The notes beneath the pieces are model-generated. The model saw only the letters and a program-made list of their open reading frames with translations. It did not search any database and was not told where the DNA came from. From Sisyra terminalis (Eukaryota > Arthropoda > Insecta > Neuroptera > Sisyridae), in contig OY292279.1 of NCBI GenBank assembly GCA_958496175.1, positions 18,724,001 to 18,788,000 on the forward strand: a stretch of DNA of 64,000 nt. Direction: 5' to 3'. Shown piece by piece: positions 45,680 through 57,629 of the stretch. A program made the position numbers and the translations under genes. Each line of letters starts with the position of its first letter. Positions within the stretch are counted from its first letter, which is position 1.

Positions 45680-45766
45680 GAATATCAGGGTCGTCTAAAT
45701 ATCAGGATTTTAGAAATGCCTCGGTGAGATATAGCCCGAAATCGATTGGGAACTACTGATTTAGAT
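45680..45766 (-). mobile_element. hAT-like end fragment
   Basis: The minus strand starts CAGTAGTTCCCAATCGATTT, a typical hAT-like terminus, followed by GGGCTATATCTCACCGAGG. The other end is not found. Confidence 0.35.
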
Positions 45767-45959
45767 ATTGTTTTGCAGATATCACGTTACCTTCAGACTG
45801 ATGGTATATGTTATATTCAAATGCAATTTGTAAGCATTGCAGATTGCCTAATCAATGAACTTTGTAAGAATATTGCTTTTTATCTTAAAAAAAACTAGCT
45901 TATCTAATAAAAGAACTAGAACATAAGTTATTGTCGTCCTTAACAAAAAAAAAAAATAC

Positions 45960-46500
45960 TGAATTACCGGAAGTAGGATCTGAAATGTGCCACAGGGTAG
46001 TATATGGGGACTGTTTTTATTTCTTGTTTATACGGCCGACCTACTGTTGCTTGAAGACGTAACAATAGCCATATACGCTGACGACAGTTAAATTATAAGA
46101 CACTTTCGGTGAGCTGGAGATATGGTTCAGCAAATAGCGTTATAAGTCAACGAAGCAAAATCTTTCCAGATAACATTCACAATCCAATGGAGTACATACC
46201 CTCCAATTTTCCTGCCCAACCATCACATTCCACAGAAAACCGAAGTAAGGTATTTCTGGATGCATCTTAGTAGGAGACTATCCTGGTGGAGACATATAAT
46301 TGCCAAGAGGATTCAGCTGAAAGCAAAATTACAACTACACTGGTTAAGTGATTGGAAATCGGAACTGTTCTTGGATTTTAAACTTCTGCTGTACAAATCT
46401 ATTCTGAAGACAATTAGGACGTATGACATCTTGTTATTGGGAAAGGCCAGTAACTACAACATAAGTATTGAAGGCGAAGGCCTCATGGTTACAAGTGCTA
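45960..46500 (+). pseudogene. Broken Jockey-type LINE reverse transcriptase
   Basis: Read across shifting frames, the plus strand gives VPQGSIWGLFLFLVYTADLL and then VTIAIYADDS, the catalytic YADD motif of non-LTR reverse transcriptases. The open frame at 46,260-46,544 follows with MHLSRRLSWWRHIIAKRIQL and LLLYKSILKTIRTYDILLLG, matching the order in the better fragment at 37,077-37,675. Several stops and frameshifts separate the blocks. It is an old relic, in opposite orientation to the other one. Confidence 0.7.
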
Positions 46501-46549
46501 TGGAAGTCTCTGTCTACAAATATAACAAGCAAATGGCTGCCTAGCCATT

Positions 46550-47205
46550 GGGGTCAGTGGTAGTATAGGTTCGCCATCACTGGTCTACTGTTTATCCAGC
46601 AGTCCCAGGTGCCATACCTTTTCGAAGGTTTGCGTAATTTACAGGAAAATTGGGTAACAGTACGGTTTTTTGATTAAGGTTCTCATAAATATGGATGCCA
46701 CTCTATAACTTTGTTCAAAAGTGAAATGCTTCTTGCGAAATCTGAATTGGGTGCTTGGAATAATGTTTTGTTGTTGATCATTGGCGATAATACCACCAGT
46801 GTTATTAAACCTCGGATAATTAACCGAATTGCGGGTAAATTTATTTCTTGCAGGTAAGACAGTGGGTATTTCAATCATGGGGAATTTTTGGGTATAACCA
46901 ATATTTTTTATTTTGCTCGTTCTTTATTACTTTACTACTGTCTTTAATACTCTATTCCTGATTTAAATTTTCCTCGAATCAAGCAAATGAGTTTAGCTTA
47001 TAAATTTTACTCGTTAATTATAAGTTATAATGATTAATTAGTCAATCGAACAATAAAGAATTGTCACCGTTATTTCATGCCAATGGTGAAGAAGAAATTT
47101 AAATACAATTTTTTATGGATATTAATTTGTTTTTCGGGTAAATTCCGGTATTTCAACGAACTTCAACGAGTAATGAAAAAAATAAATTGTTATAATTATG
47201 ATTTT
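46550..47205. other. AT-rich DNA without a recognised gene
   Basis: Minus-strand open frames at 46,639-46,878 are not recognised. Confidence 0.3.
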
Positions 47206-47209
47206 TTAA

Positions 47210-47371
47210 TTGTTATTTACCGTCGCTTTATAATAACTAAGGTATTTTAGTGCCTCTAGGGCTAATAAAATTCGTTATTGAGAAATATTGAAAATTTGGT
47301 CGATACGAGGAGCGAACCTAATACCTACCAGTTTTGGAGCGGTCACTTCGATTACTCGGCCACCAGTAGGC
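47210..47371 (-). repeat. tRNA-headed repeat, copy 2
   Basis: The minus strand begins GCCTACTGGTGGCCGAGTAA, with GGTTCGCTCCTCGTATCGAC at the B-box position, CCCTAGAGGCACTAAAATAC, and TTATAAAGCGACGG at the end. The 9-bp-target MITE at 47,405 lies just upstream of its head. Confidence 0.6.
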
Positions 47372-47404
47372 ATTAAAGAAATTATTGGTAACACTATAAT
47401 ACAT

Positions 47405-47560
47405 CAAGGTTTATAAAATACACAGGTGGCCTTATGGTGGCTATGTGACGTATCCAGAAGAAATTCGTACATATCTTCAGACTGATTCAAATTTCAAAAT
47501 TCTTCGTATGACGTCATTTTTTTTTTCTAATGAAGCAACCTGTGTAATTTATAAACCTTG
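47405..47560. mobile_element. 156-bp MITE with 9-bp target-site duplication, copy 2
   Basis: Collinear with 3,288-3,442 (CAAGGTTTATAAAATACACA ... TTTATAAACCTTG). It is flanked by perfect ATAATACAT at 47,396-47,404 and 47,561-47,569. Both copies are in the same orientation, and the two differ mainly in a short central stretch. Confidence 0.85.
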
Positions 47561-47571
47561 ATAATACATAG

Positions 47572-49580
47572 CAGAAGTAGCTACAGTATTAGCGCTATCT
47601 ACTGGCCATTTAATTCGTTAAAGTGTTCTCCATAATTTTTGAAAATTCCTTTTTTAATTTTTTTCTTTAATAATTTTTTCTGATAATATTGCATTTTGAT
47701 AAATTTGAGTAACTTTAGTAAAGCTCTCCTCTTTTTTATAGGATAGCAGAAATTCATCATCTTATTCCGTCAATTTTCTTGCATTATTTTCATATCTTTT
47801 TAGGTCAGAAAAATAAAAGAAAAAACAACGTTTTCCATCAATGTCAAATTGATGTATCATATTATTTTTTATCCAATCTTTTTCAATCATTAAACCTAAT
47901 TGGAGTATTATAAGTATAGAAGTATAACTTATAGTCAACGTGAAATGTTTTTTTCATTCGCACGATAACTTTCCTTGAAAAACTTAATTTACAACACTGA
48001 AATATGAATGCAAATGTTTGACTTTTATGTCATATGATAGATTATTTTTCATTTTCGCCTTGACCCCCGTTGTGTAGCTATTGCATTTCCTCACAACATC
48101 GATTTCCACTTGTATATAGAACTCGAATAATGCCATAATGAAAAATCGCTGCTTATATTCATTTCAATAAAGAAGAAAAAAATTGTCCAACGATCGTATT
48201 ATACAGTATCGCATTAATTAGCGTTAGTCCTTTATGCTTGCCCATTAAATTTATTTATAATTCTTTGAAAAAGCGCCACTATCTCTTTATACTATAGGAG
48301 GAGTGTAATTATTGTTTTAATCTTCGGAAAATATAACAAGAGCCGTACAATTTTAATAACAATCCATTAAGCTGGGATTAAAAAGCGGAAAATTTGAAGC
48401 ATGATTTTAGAGATATTGAATGTGAAATTTGCACAAATATGAATGTAGTTGTGGTAAAAATGATCTTTAAATATGGTTTAAGCCTCTTTATGTTACATAG
48501 TGAGTATTGAAATGATAATATGATACATGACTATGGGTGACTATGAGGATAAGTTGTTCGTGGAGGCCATATTTTATTACTTTTATTATTATCCAAGATT
48601 TGAATTTTCTTGAAAATCAATTTAGATGTCAAGGCGATATGAATATTACGAACAACATATATATATTATAAGTAAAGAAATATGTATATAGAGATATTCA
48701 CAAACATAAATTTACATTTACATTTACGTTTACACTCAGAAAGCACGAGATTTCGATTTAGTTCCGTAAATCGAATTTGATGTCGAGTTATATTTACGAG
48801 CGAATGCCTGAATTAGATTATTAACGATGCTCGCATATTATTGGTAACGTTAAACGTGCATTTTCTACATTTTCATATTTACTATTTCATAATGATAACG
48901 ATCGAATCGGTTAAACGAATTTGCAAGAGGTAGGTAATTGTTTCGAATGAATTTTCTAATAGCGAAAGGAGATTTAAACAGCGCTCGCGTTTTAGACAAT
49001 TTGGAAAATGAAAGGAAATATTATTGGGAAATCTATTAGTTTCGACGACTGGTGTGCAACAGGCTTTTGTGGATTCTTGTGTGGGAAAGCGAGAAATCAC
49101 TGGTGCTTGGAGGCGCCATCTGTATTTGCTCGGATTTAATTAGACGCTCTACAAATATACATTTTCATAGTGCAATTTTGCATTTTATGGCACTAAAGTG
49201 ACTTTGAATCGTCACCGATATTTGTTCAAATTAAAATCGAAATGTCGACATTGTAAATTTGGTGTTAGTTTGAAGCATAAACTTTTAGACGATATTAAAT
49301 TTTGGTAAAGTAATAGTTCAATGTTATTAACAAGTCTACCGGTATTATGATCAGAAATCTAATTATTTTACCTTACCGAATAATAATATCACTTAACGAT
49401 CTTGAAAGACGAAAATGTCATGAAAGCATGTTAGCACATTTTGGCGATGTTGTATGTCACTTTACCATCGAGAGTAAATGGAATATGGAGACCGAACATG
49501 CTTTTTACAACCGAGTACAGAAATATTTTTATTCAAAAGTTTAATCATTAAATTATGATCCACGGAGTACAAGAAATCTG
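47572..49580. other. Intergenic region without a recognised gene
   Basis: The section at about 48,720-49,140 is somewhat less AT-rich and carries a 72-codon minus frame (48,882-49,100) without known domain. A 65-codon plus frame at 49,347-49,544 is also unrecognised. Confidence 0.3.
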
Positions 49581-49581
49581 A

Positions 49582-50303
49582 ACGGTGTAGACATTTTCTC
49601 AAAATTCATGTACACCAATAATAGCCTAGATCATAGTTCTCTTTTCTGCCACTAGCAGCGCAAGTATTCGGGATGCTCATAAGCTATTACGAAGGTATTT
49701 CAATCTTGCAATGCATGATGGGAAATGTGACGCCACCATTAGTATATTTGCAGTATTAACCAAGGACAGATTCAGGATTTTTTTCTGGGAGGGGGGCACA
49801 ATATCATCATTCATTTGTAATTGCGTGAAAGAGATGCAACGAAAATTTGCAATTCCAGCCAGAAATAGAGTAGAATTTCACTAATGTTCTTTCTGTTATT
49901 TTATTTTTATATTTTAACAACTGTAATAATTTGATTTGATTCTAAGTATGTACTGTGATGGAATCTCCACAGTACACAAAAATACCGTGGGGGGAAGGGG
50001 CACGTGCCCCCGTGCCCCCCTCTAAATCTAACCTTGGTACTAACTCAAATCGAAACTATGTACTTTCTGTAAGGTAACTAAGGTAATATAAGTTAGTACT
50101 CCAAACACTCTTGTGGCAGCGCCATATCTTGAAACAATTCCCATCGTGCAGAAGATTGAAATTTATAGTGTCCAAAAACAATGAATTTTCCCGCGTAATA
50201 ATTCAAACGCATACTTTGTTAAGTGTAGCGTGTGTTACCGGTACTGGACCTCAAATTGATAGAATTTTTTTTAATATTTCGTTCCAACTCCTTGATCTAT
50301 AAT
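49582..50303 (+). repeat. Foldback repeat with GGCGCC-type arms, copy 2 (interrupted)
   Basis: Aligns to 1,207-1,671: TCTTTTCTGCCACTAGCAGC, ATGCATGATGGGAAATGTG, AACACTCTTGTGGCAGCGCC and CCATCGTGCAGAAGAT. The hAT-like MITE at 49,761-50,036 is inserted between the two arms. Confidence 0.6.
49761..50036 (+). mobile_element. hAT-like MITE nested in a foldback repeat
   Basis: It starts CAAGGACAGATTCAGGATTT with GGGGGGCAC inside, and ends GTGCCCCCCTCTAAATCTAA then CCTTG. It is flanked by GTATTAAC (49,753-49,760) and GTACTAAC (50,037-50,044), an 8-bp duplication with one change. The copy of the host repeat at 1,207-1,671 lacks the insertion and shows the empty site ATTACTAAC. The 276-bp element is related to those at 31,640 and 42,442. 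Confidence 0.8.
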
Positions 50304-50309
50304 CCGTGA

Positions 50310-51455
50310 TAAGATCCATATAAGACATGAACTTCACCAATCACCGAATTCAATATAATTTTTATGAAGAGTAACAAAAGTACTGCGTGATTTACATATG
50401 TAGGTATATAATATATCTATTGGTTATATTTTGGATACAATAATGAAACGATATTGGAAACAATAATAAAAATTACGTGACTAAGTACCACGTATCTAAC
50501 TATGAATTTTAAAATAAAATAAGTCTTCAATTTCTCAGTATATATATTGTTATTTCTGGCAGATATACTTACAAGGTAATGAAAAACGAAACCCTTTTTA
50601 ATTACAAGTGAAAAATTAAAATTAAAGTATATTTTCTTTTAATTTTCCGGTGACTTTTATGTAGCGCTGCTGGCAATGGCGTTTTAATTATTTTTCACGT
50701 TCCCCTATAATTTTGAAGTTAATTACTGACTTCCAATACTAACCAATCTTCAGAAAATTAACACAATATTTTTTTAATATAAATTATAAGATTGAAAATA
50801 TGAAATAAAGGGGAAGCAAGTAATTTGGTCAAAATACAGCATCAAACAATAAAGAATTTATTTATGATTGTTTTAAATTCCGAAATAAAATAAAGATAAA
50901 GTAATAATTATAGTTTGCGCATTGTTTGACTACATAGTATGCAGAAATTTTATAATTTAAAATAAGAACATATACGCCAAAGAAAATGATATAGAAACTT
51001 TTCGAGGAATTATTAAATAATATATAGTTAAAGCTATAAGAGCTGTATAGAGGCTTTTCCTCGCACTAAAAAGTGGTAACAATTTTGACCCAAAAATTAA
51101 AAGCCAAAAGATGAACTTAAATCATATAAAGTTTTCACCCATTAACCTTTTCGTCAAAACTCCTCGAAATATTCGTTCCCAAAATGATATCTTCAAATTT
51201 ATCATAGACTACAATGCCCCCATATTAAGTCATTAGTTCAATTTTTGATACTAACACTACAAATACATGAGGAGGTACCAAGTGTCATTAACAATTGTTT
51301 TCTTAAAACAAATATTACGAGGATCTCATACATAAAATCAAAGTCAAAGTCAAAGTGACGCTTCCCAATTCACTAGACTCCTTATATTGGAATTACTGTA
51401 TCGACTATGGATGATTATGGAGATCCCACGACTATAGAGGATCAAATTAAAAATT
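50310..51455. other. AT-rich DNA without a recognised gene
   Basis: No convincing coding region. Weak LINE-like traces may begin at about 51,270, upstream of the fragment listed next. Confidence 0.25.
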
Positions 51456-51459
51456 CCTC

Positions 51460-51755
51460 TGTGGTAGAATTTTTGGCCTAATATTGTGTATCTTGTTTAC
51501 AGTTGACGTTTGAACCAACCAAAAGAACCAAAGTTAAAATTTCTTGCGTTCTTGTAAAGGGTTCAATATTGATTTTGGAGAAACACTTGCGGGTGGTCGA
51601 AGACTTCCAGTTTAGGTTCCAGAAATGGTGGTTAAAGTTAAACGAGGTTTAATTGGTTCCTTCAATGTTAACTACATAGAAAGATACAGAAAAGATCAAC
51701 AACCAGCATATAAAGGATATATATGTTTAGAAAGTAATTGGATAAACACTTTATC
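51460..51755 (+). pseudogene. Possible LINE reverse-transcriptase relic
   Basis: At about 51,589 the plus strand reads LRVVEDFQFRFQKWWLKLNE. This resembles the segment between the YADD block and the thumb in Jockey-type enzymes (LQ..L......W...WRIKVN). Stops follow within a few codons. The match is short and from memory. Confidence 0.3.
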
Positions 51756-51762
51756 TAATTAT

Positions 51763-52433
51763 GGATTTACATGGGTTTAATCGGGGAAAAAACGGCCTAT
51801 TTTCAATAATTTTTCCATATAAAATATAGAATATTTTGTTTAAAATTTTTATTGCCTCAAACATATGTACAAAGAACTTCTGAAATTTTTGTAGATAAAT
51901 ATTTAAAATTTTACTATTGCGACGTTATTTCCGGTGATCCTTCGGAAAAACGGAGTGTTCACGTTGGCACTAGAACTCATGATAGGATCATCCGAAGTGG
52001 GGAAAAAATACATGTTTTATTTAAACCCATTAACTAGAACTTAGACGAAGAAAAAAAAAGGGAAAATTGGATTTTTGGTAAACCTTATTACAAAAGAAAA
52101 AGGAAAATTTGGTGAGTCTATCTCTACATTTTTTTATTTATATAGTTGTAATTGGAAAACTTCGTCCAAGTCCTTGTGAATTGTGTCTCAAAGATCTGTG
52201 TGAAATTTAATCAAAATCGGTAAAGTAGTTTTCGAGAAATCTTAAAAACCAACTTTGAAAAAATAGTTTCGAGAAAAACGCATTTAAAACCTGCTGAGCT
52301 TTCCTAGGTTGTATTTCCGAAACTATTATTCGGATCAACTAGAAAATTATGTACTATATTCTAGAAAAGCTGTAGAAATTAATAAGACAATAAAAAAAAC
52401 AATTTTTTGAAGCTATGGTATTCATGTAACTCC
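51763..52433 (-). mobile_element. TTAA-target non-autonomous element, copy 2 (inverted)
   Basis: The reverse complement aligns along its whole length with 20,167-20,849. Shared words include TTATTGTCTTATTAATTT, GTTGATCCGA and CGATTTTGAT. Its flanks are TTAT (51,759-51,762, one change) and TTAA (52,434-52,437). The 671-bp element has no transposase gene. Confidence 0.7.
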
Positions 52434-52730
52434 TTAAGTATTGTGATTATTGTTCATGGACTAACAATTATCTTTGGATAGCGAATTAACAACTAACAAT
52501 GTTTTAATAAAAATTATCTAAATATACGACGTATAGTTGTCAGGAGTCGTCAGCAGCTAAAACATTTAATTTCACACTAGGTGTCTCTTGATACATCACC
52601 AATTATGTTATAAGGATGTAAAGATCTCATCGTGGTGAAGGGGGGAGGTAAAGACATTTATTTCATAAAGATTTTACTCAAAATTTCTTGATAAGTGGAT
52701 ATATGTCCAAACAATTAGAAGTTAAACCAG

Positions 52731-52830
52731 TGGTTCATAACCTAGATCCAATTGAACCCTAAGGGTTCGGTGAGTCAGTCTCGCGGGTTCAACGGAGATT
52801 AAGACACACCTCCGACTCATATGACCTATA
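52731..52830 (+). mobile_element. hAT-like left-end fragment
   Basis: CAGTGGTTCATAACCTAGAT followed by ACCCTAAGGGTTCGGTGAGT is a typical hAT-like left terminus. I did not find the right end. Confidence 0.4.
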
Positions 52831-53065
52831 TATAGGTCTCCGATTTGTAAAAGACCTTATTTTACACGTAGATTTTTGTAAACTATTTCCGAAGAAAACG
52901 TTCAAATTTTCCAGGTAAACATTTTCCTGGCTATTGTCTGTCATGCTTGCCATTGCTATATACTCTTTAATTTCACTAGTGAATTTTCATCTGAAGTGAT
53001 GATTCTTCCTAGATATATGATTTGAACATTTTCATAATAACTACTATAGTGGTAACCCTGCTGGT

Positions 53066-53222
53066 AGCCCTACTAGGTGGTCGAAGTGGTCATGTAAAAA
53101 TCAATAGGCGCTGAGTTCCACTCTCGTATCGAGCAAATTTTCAATATTTATTGATTTATAGATTTCATTAAGCGTAGAATTGCTAAAATCTTAGCTTTTA
53201 TAGAGCAACGGTTAATAGCAGT
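53066..53222 (+). repeat. tRNA-headed repeat, copy 3 (diverged)
   Basis: Reads CCCTACTAGGTGGTCGAAGT, then GTTCCACTCTCGTATCGAGC at the B-box position, then the ATTTTCAATATTTATTGATT tail and TTTATAGAGCAACGG. Several diagnostic bases are lost. Confidence 0.45.
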
Positions 53223-53229
53223 TTAGAAG

Positions 53230-56200
53230 AAAAAAATAGCCCTAAAAGCTTTTGCGCATGATTTCCATAAAAACTATTAGATGCTCTTTTTTAATTATTT
53301 CTATGACTCATTAAACGTTTTTCAATAATTCAAAATTAGAATAAATGCAACATTATTAAATTCTTGATTAATTAATACTTATACGAGAAAGCTTTAGGGA
53401 TAAAACGATGCAAAGAATAAATCGATTTAGTTCTTCACGGTGTTGTTTTATTTACTTTCAGTGGAATAACACCAGGGAAACTGAGCTTTTTTAAATTATC
53501 TTTATTATTGTATACATTGATTTGTAATTCATTTTTATGACTCTGCAGATGAAGTTGAAGGTATGAGCTAGTCATTGAATAAAAGGTTTTATAAGATAAA
53601 ATACATTTCTTGAACGTTTTTTGCACTTATAAGTTAAGGAATTACCGATTTACACATTTCTCCATATATGAGGATAACACAAATTTTTCGTCTTATTGTT
53701 AGATTTACTTAACATTTAAATATTCAGATAAAATTTATGAGCATTTTTTTGATTAAATTTTTGAACATTTTCATCTGGTTTTTGAGCATATTTTTGGGGT
53801 GAAAGAAAAAGAAAACAAGTGAGGTGTTTGCCTGTTTTTCCTTTTATATGAGTGTCAGAAATACATAAAAAGGCATCATTCCCATTTCTAGTTTGGTTTT
53901 ATCCCGCTTCGGTTCATATATATGTATATGTGGCACATGGATTTACTACAGTACCACAAATAAGGGGATGTAAAAAAAATCATAAATATTACATAACACG
54001 TTTTATGTTTTTACGTTTGTCGAGCGTGCTGGGTTCATAATAGTAATAACATCCAGAATAATAATAATAATGCAAGAATTCAGGTCGAATCGCGCGAACC
54101 AATTCGGGACAAGGTTTCACACAGGAGGAAATATTTTATGTCGAATATTTTGCCCGGTTTTCAACACTTGATGTGGGCGAACTTATTTAAATTCAAATGG
54201 ATTTTCGGGCATAGGCACCCTTAACAAGCGTAACAGGGAACAAATCTTCAACGTTATTACGGAAAGAAAGCAGAATCCTTCAATCACAAACGTTTCAATT
54301 TGAGTAAACGCACGTTTGCTTTTATATCCGGAAATGATGATTTTAATGACTTTCACAGCGAGGAACAATCAATTGAAGCTTTCTCTGTTCCTCGAAAGCT
54401 TTCGTTTTCGGTTTTCAATTCAGCTGATTTGGCTGGGATGGCCGTTGCCAATTTTACGATTTCAATTTCAATATTATCATAGAGACATTTTTCAAGCTAC
54501 GGAAATAGTAAGAAATAGTTTCATTAATTGCTAACAGAGGTCAATGCGTAATTGGAACCGCGATAGCTTGGCACCGACTCGAAATTAGTGTGATAGTTTA
54601 ATTATTAATTTTTGCTTATTATTTATATTTTTCTTGTTGAAAAAGTTTTTTAGGACTAATTAATCTAATTCATTGGAAAGTATTAAAGAATTGAACTGAA
54701 AACAAGAAAAAAAATGTCATAAACTCTTTCAACAGAATACCGATTACCGAAAATAATAGTTTTGGTACAAATATTTTGGGATTTTCATCGGTTTTTTTTT
54801 TAAATAATGTAGGTGGTTGTGTTTTGCATACCAAACTTAATAATTATAAATTGATCAGATTATTGGGGAAACTTTGCGGCTAGTTTGGAATGATCATAAT
54901 CCCCAATTCAATACGGAATAATATTCATAAGTAATTCGAGGATTAGAAAGGGTTTCTCCTTGAGATTTGCTTTTAAAGTATGGGATCGGTTGGAGAATTT
55001 GAATGATTTCCAACTATTAATAATAAATTATTTAATTTACTGGAAAAATAACATTTTTCATAACAAATAATTCATTTACTAGAATGTTTAAAAAAGCTTG
55101 ATTCATAGTTACTATTCCTTCAAATGTAATATTAATTTATCCACGTTTAAATTTAAAAGTAAAGAAGAAAATCTAATGACAGAAAAATGATTTTTTTTTC
55201 CGGAAATCGTTTACAAAAGCAAATGCACAACAAGGAACCGAAAACTAAGGTAGATTTTATGATTTTCAGGGTTCCTTAGGAAAATTGCAAAAATGAATTC
55301 CTTATTTCGTCCTGTCCGTCTGTTTGTCTGTTTGATTTGAAGACTATATAAAGATGACATATACAAGGAGGATGCTTTTTATTAACCGTTGTATTATGGT
55401 ACAGAGAAATAACGAAAAAAAATGGGGAAACAGTGGGAAGTTTTTCTTCTTATTACTCTTCAACTATACGGTGGAAAATTATGAAAAAAAAAATGTTAAT
55501 AAAACCATTAAAATTCTTCATAAATTATATCAATGTTCAAATTTAAATTTTCACTCACAAAATATGTGATAATGCAGGTTGTTTTTGAGATATTGTGCAG
55601 AGTTAGAAAAATATGATATCTGAGAAAATACTGTGAAATTATGGATTAATTAATAATAGTTCAATAAAATTTTTATATCTTGAAGTTAACGGTATTAATA
55701 AAATAGATATAATGACAAAAATGTTATGGAGGTATGTCAAAATGCTACCAGACAACTAAAAATTTAGTAAAATGTTTCTTATTTAATGCTAAAGTACCTG
55801 TGAAAACTTTAAAGCAATTCACTAAGTTGTTAAAAAGTTATTGCAATTTAAAAATACTATGATTTTACACGTGATCTTATGAAAGTTCAGTGATCGAATA
55901 GATTAAATTTATTTTTATTAGCTAAAAAAATTTATAAGGCATCCTAAACTTGCAAAATATGTAGTTTAAATTTCAGAAAATTAATTTTGCTAAAGTTTAT
56001 TTGAATTCAATATACGGTTTTCAAAAAACAAGTTAAAAATAGGCTAAAAATGTGTTTTTTTACTTGAAAAATTAAAAAAGGTATAAGAAAGTGCGGTAAC
56101 ACTGTGTTCAGTTGAGACGTACCATTTTGTATATAATGCAAACTGTGTTAGTACATTTGGTTAGAAAAAAATAAAACGCATAATTTATCTTTGTCACTCT

Positions 56201-56485
56201 CATGAGTACACAGTATAAAGTTGAAAAGGATGAAATATGTCAAATAATTTATTTTCAAAATGTTGAGCATGTCACGCATGCTCACTCACATCTTGTGAAA
56301 GAGATATACTAAAGTTACCAAAGCTGCCAACCTATAAATTCAACAGCGTTAGCACAGTTTTAATTATTTTTTGTAATGTTTAATTATTAATTTAGTTTTT
56401 ATTTTTTAGTTACAATTGTCTTAAAATATGTTAATTTAATGTTTTATTTATTATTTAATCATTTTAAAAAACTACATTCACAACT
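53230..56485. other. Intergenic region without a recognised gene
   Basis: At 54,050-54,480 composition is less AT-rich, with overlapping open frames on both strands (54,183-54,534). At about 55,305-55,340 a GTCCGTCTGTTTGTCTGTTT word occurs, similar to the GTCTGTCTGTCTGTG word inside the Helitron at 35,554. No known protein domain is visible. Confidence 0.3.
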
Positions 56486-56488
56486 TAT

Positions 56489-57225
56489 ATACATCAAATC
56501 AATAATATTTTGATTTTTTAAGTTTAAATCAAGGCATATTCAGTTGCAAAAGTTACTTAAAATGTTTCTATATTTTATGCTTTTTCTTGATTTGTTTAAA
56601 ATTTTTAGTAAAATTTTTAATTTTCCTTTAAAGTTTATACAGTTTTTTAAGTATCGATGTATTTATTCACCTTATGGTACGCTATAGGACGTAATTATTT
56701 ACGAATTTATAATTTTATGTGTTTTTGTCTACGATTGTACCTTCATAACATCCTAAAGCAAACTATGATAAACTATGATGACTATGAAATGTAATTTTAG
56801 TAAGTACTGTTCATTGCTTGAAGAAATATGGATAGGAATAAAATTCTTATGAGTATCAAACGAACTTATGAGTATCAAATCAATAAAATTTTGATTGGTA
56901 AGTTGAAATCAAGGCATATTCAGTCCCAAAAGTAAATTACAAATTTTCAATATTTCCTTTTTTTCTTATTTTGTTTAAAATTTTTGGGGAAATTTCCGGT
57001 TTTCTCTTAAACTATATATAGTTTTTTAAGTATCGATCTATTAATTCGCCTCATGGTATGCCATACGACGTAATTATTCACAAATTTCTATTTTTATGTA
57101 CTTTTGTTTCCGATTGTACCTCCATAACATCCTTAAGCAAACTAATGATGACTTTCAAATGAAATCATATTAAGTATTTCATTGTTTGCAGAAATATGGA
57201 TAGAGATAAAATACCATCATCAATT
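56489..57225 (+). repeat. Tandem duplication, two units of about 0.37 kb
   Basis: Unit 1 (about 56,489-56,865) and unit 2 (about 56,871-57,225) share ATCAAGGCATATTCAGT, AGTTTTTTAAGTATCGAT, GATTGTACC and CATAACATCC in the same order. By eye about 80% of positions match. No ORF is conserved between units. It is a local duplication rather than an established satellite. Confidence 0.7.
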
Positions 57226-57469
57226 TACAGATGATTAACAATTAATTTATAGTAACACATTTTGAAATTGGTGTTATCCAAACCAAATTCATTTTTCCCC
57301 AACTCAAACATATAAATTACAAGATATAGTAAAATCTTATCTTTATCCCAGATCAGGATCTACAGACGCTGCTTGGATGGTTTATGCAAATAACATCACA
57401 CTTAAAAATGAATTGTAAACAAAAGTATTTGTATGCCTTCTATAAAAGCAATAAATTTTATTTTTGAAG

Positions 57470-57620
57470 TTGGTTATTGGTGGACGAGTGGTCAAGGTGG
57501 CCACTCCATCATAAAATCACGTAACAGGTAAATTTCTAATATTTTTTTTCTTAGATATTTTTATTCGCTACTAACGACCTTAGTTGATAGCTGTGACCTT
57601 AAATACCATTAAAAAAATTG
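57470..57620 (+). repeat. tRNA-headed repeat, copy 4 (truncated centre)
   Basis: Starts GGTTATTGGTGGACGAGTGG TCAAGGTGGCC (A-box region) and ends near TCGCTACTAACGACCTTAGT. The B-box segment is missing or unrecognisable. Confidence 0.45.
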
Positions 57621-57629
57621 AAGTTTTAT

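Noticed and set aside
46639..46878. Two overlapping minus frames with related peptides
   Set aside because: They are the same stretch read in two frames, with no domain. They sit downstream of a broken LINE.
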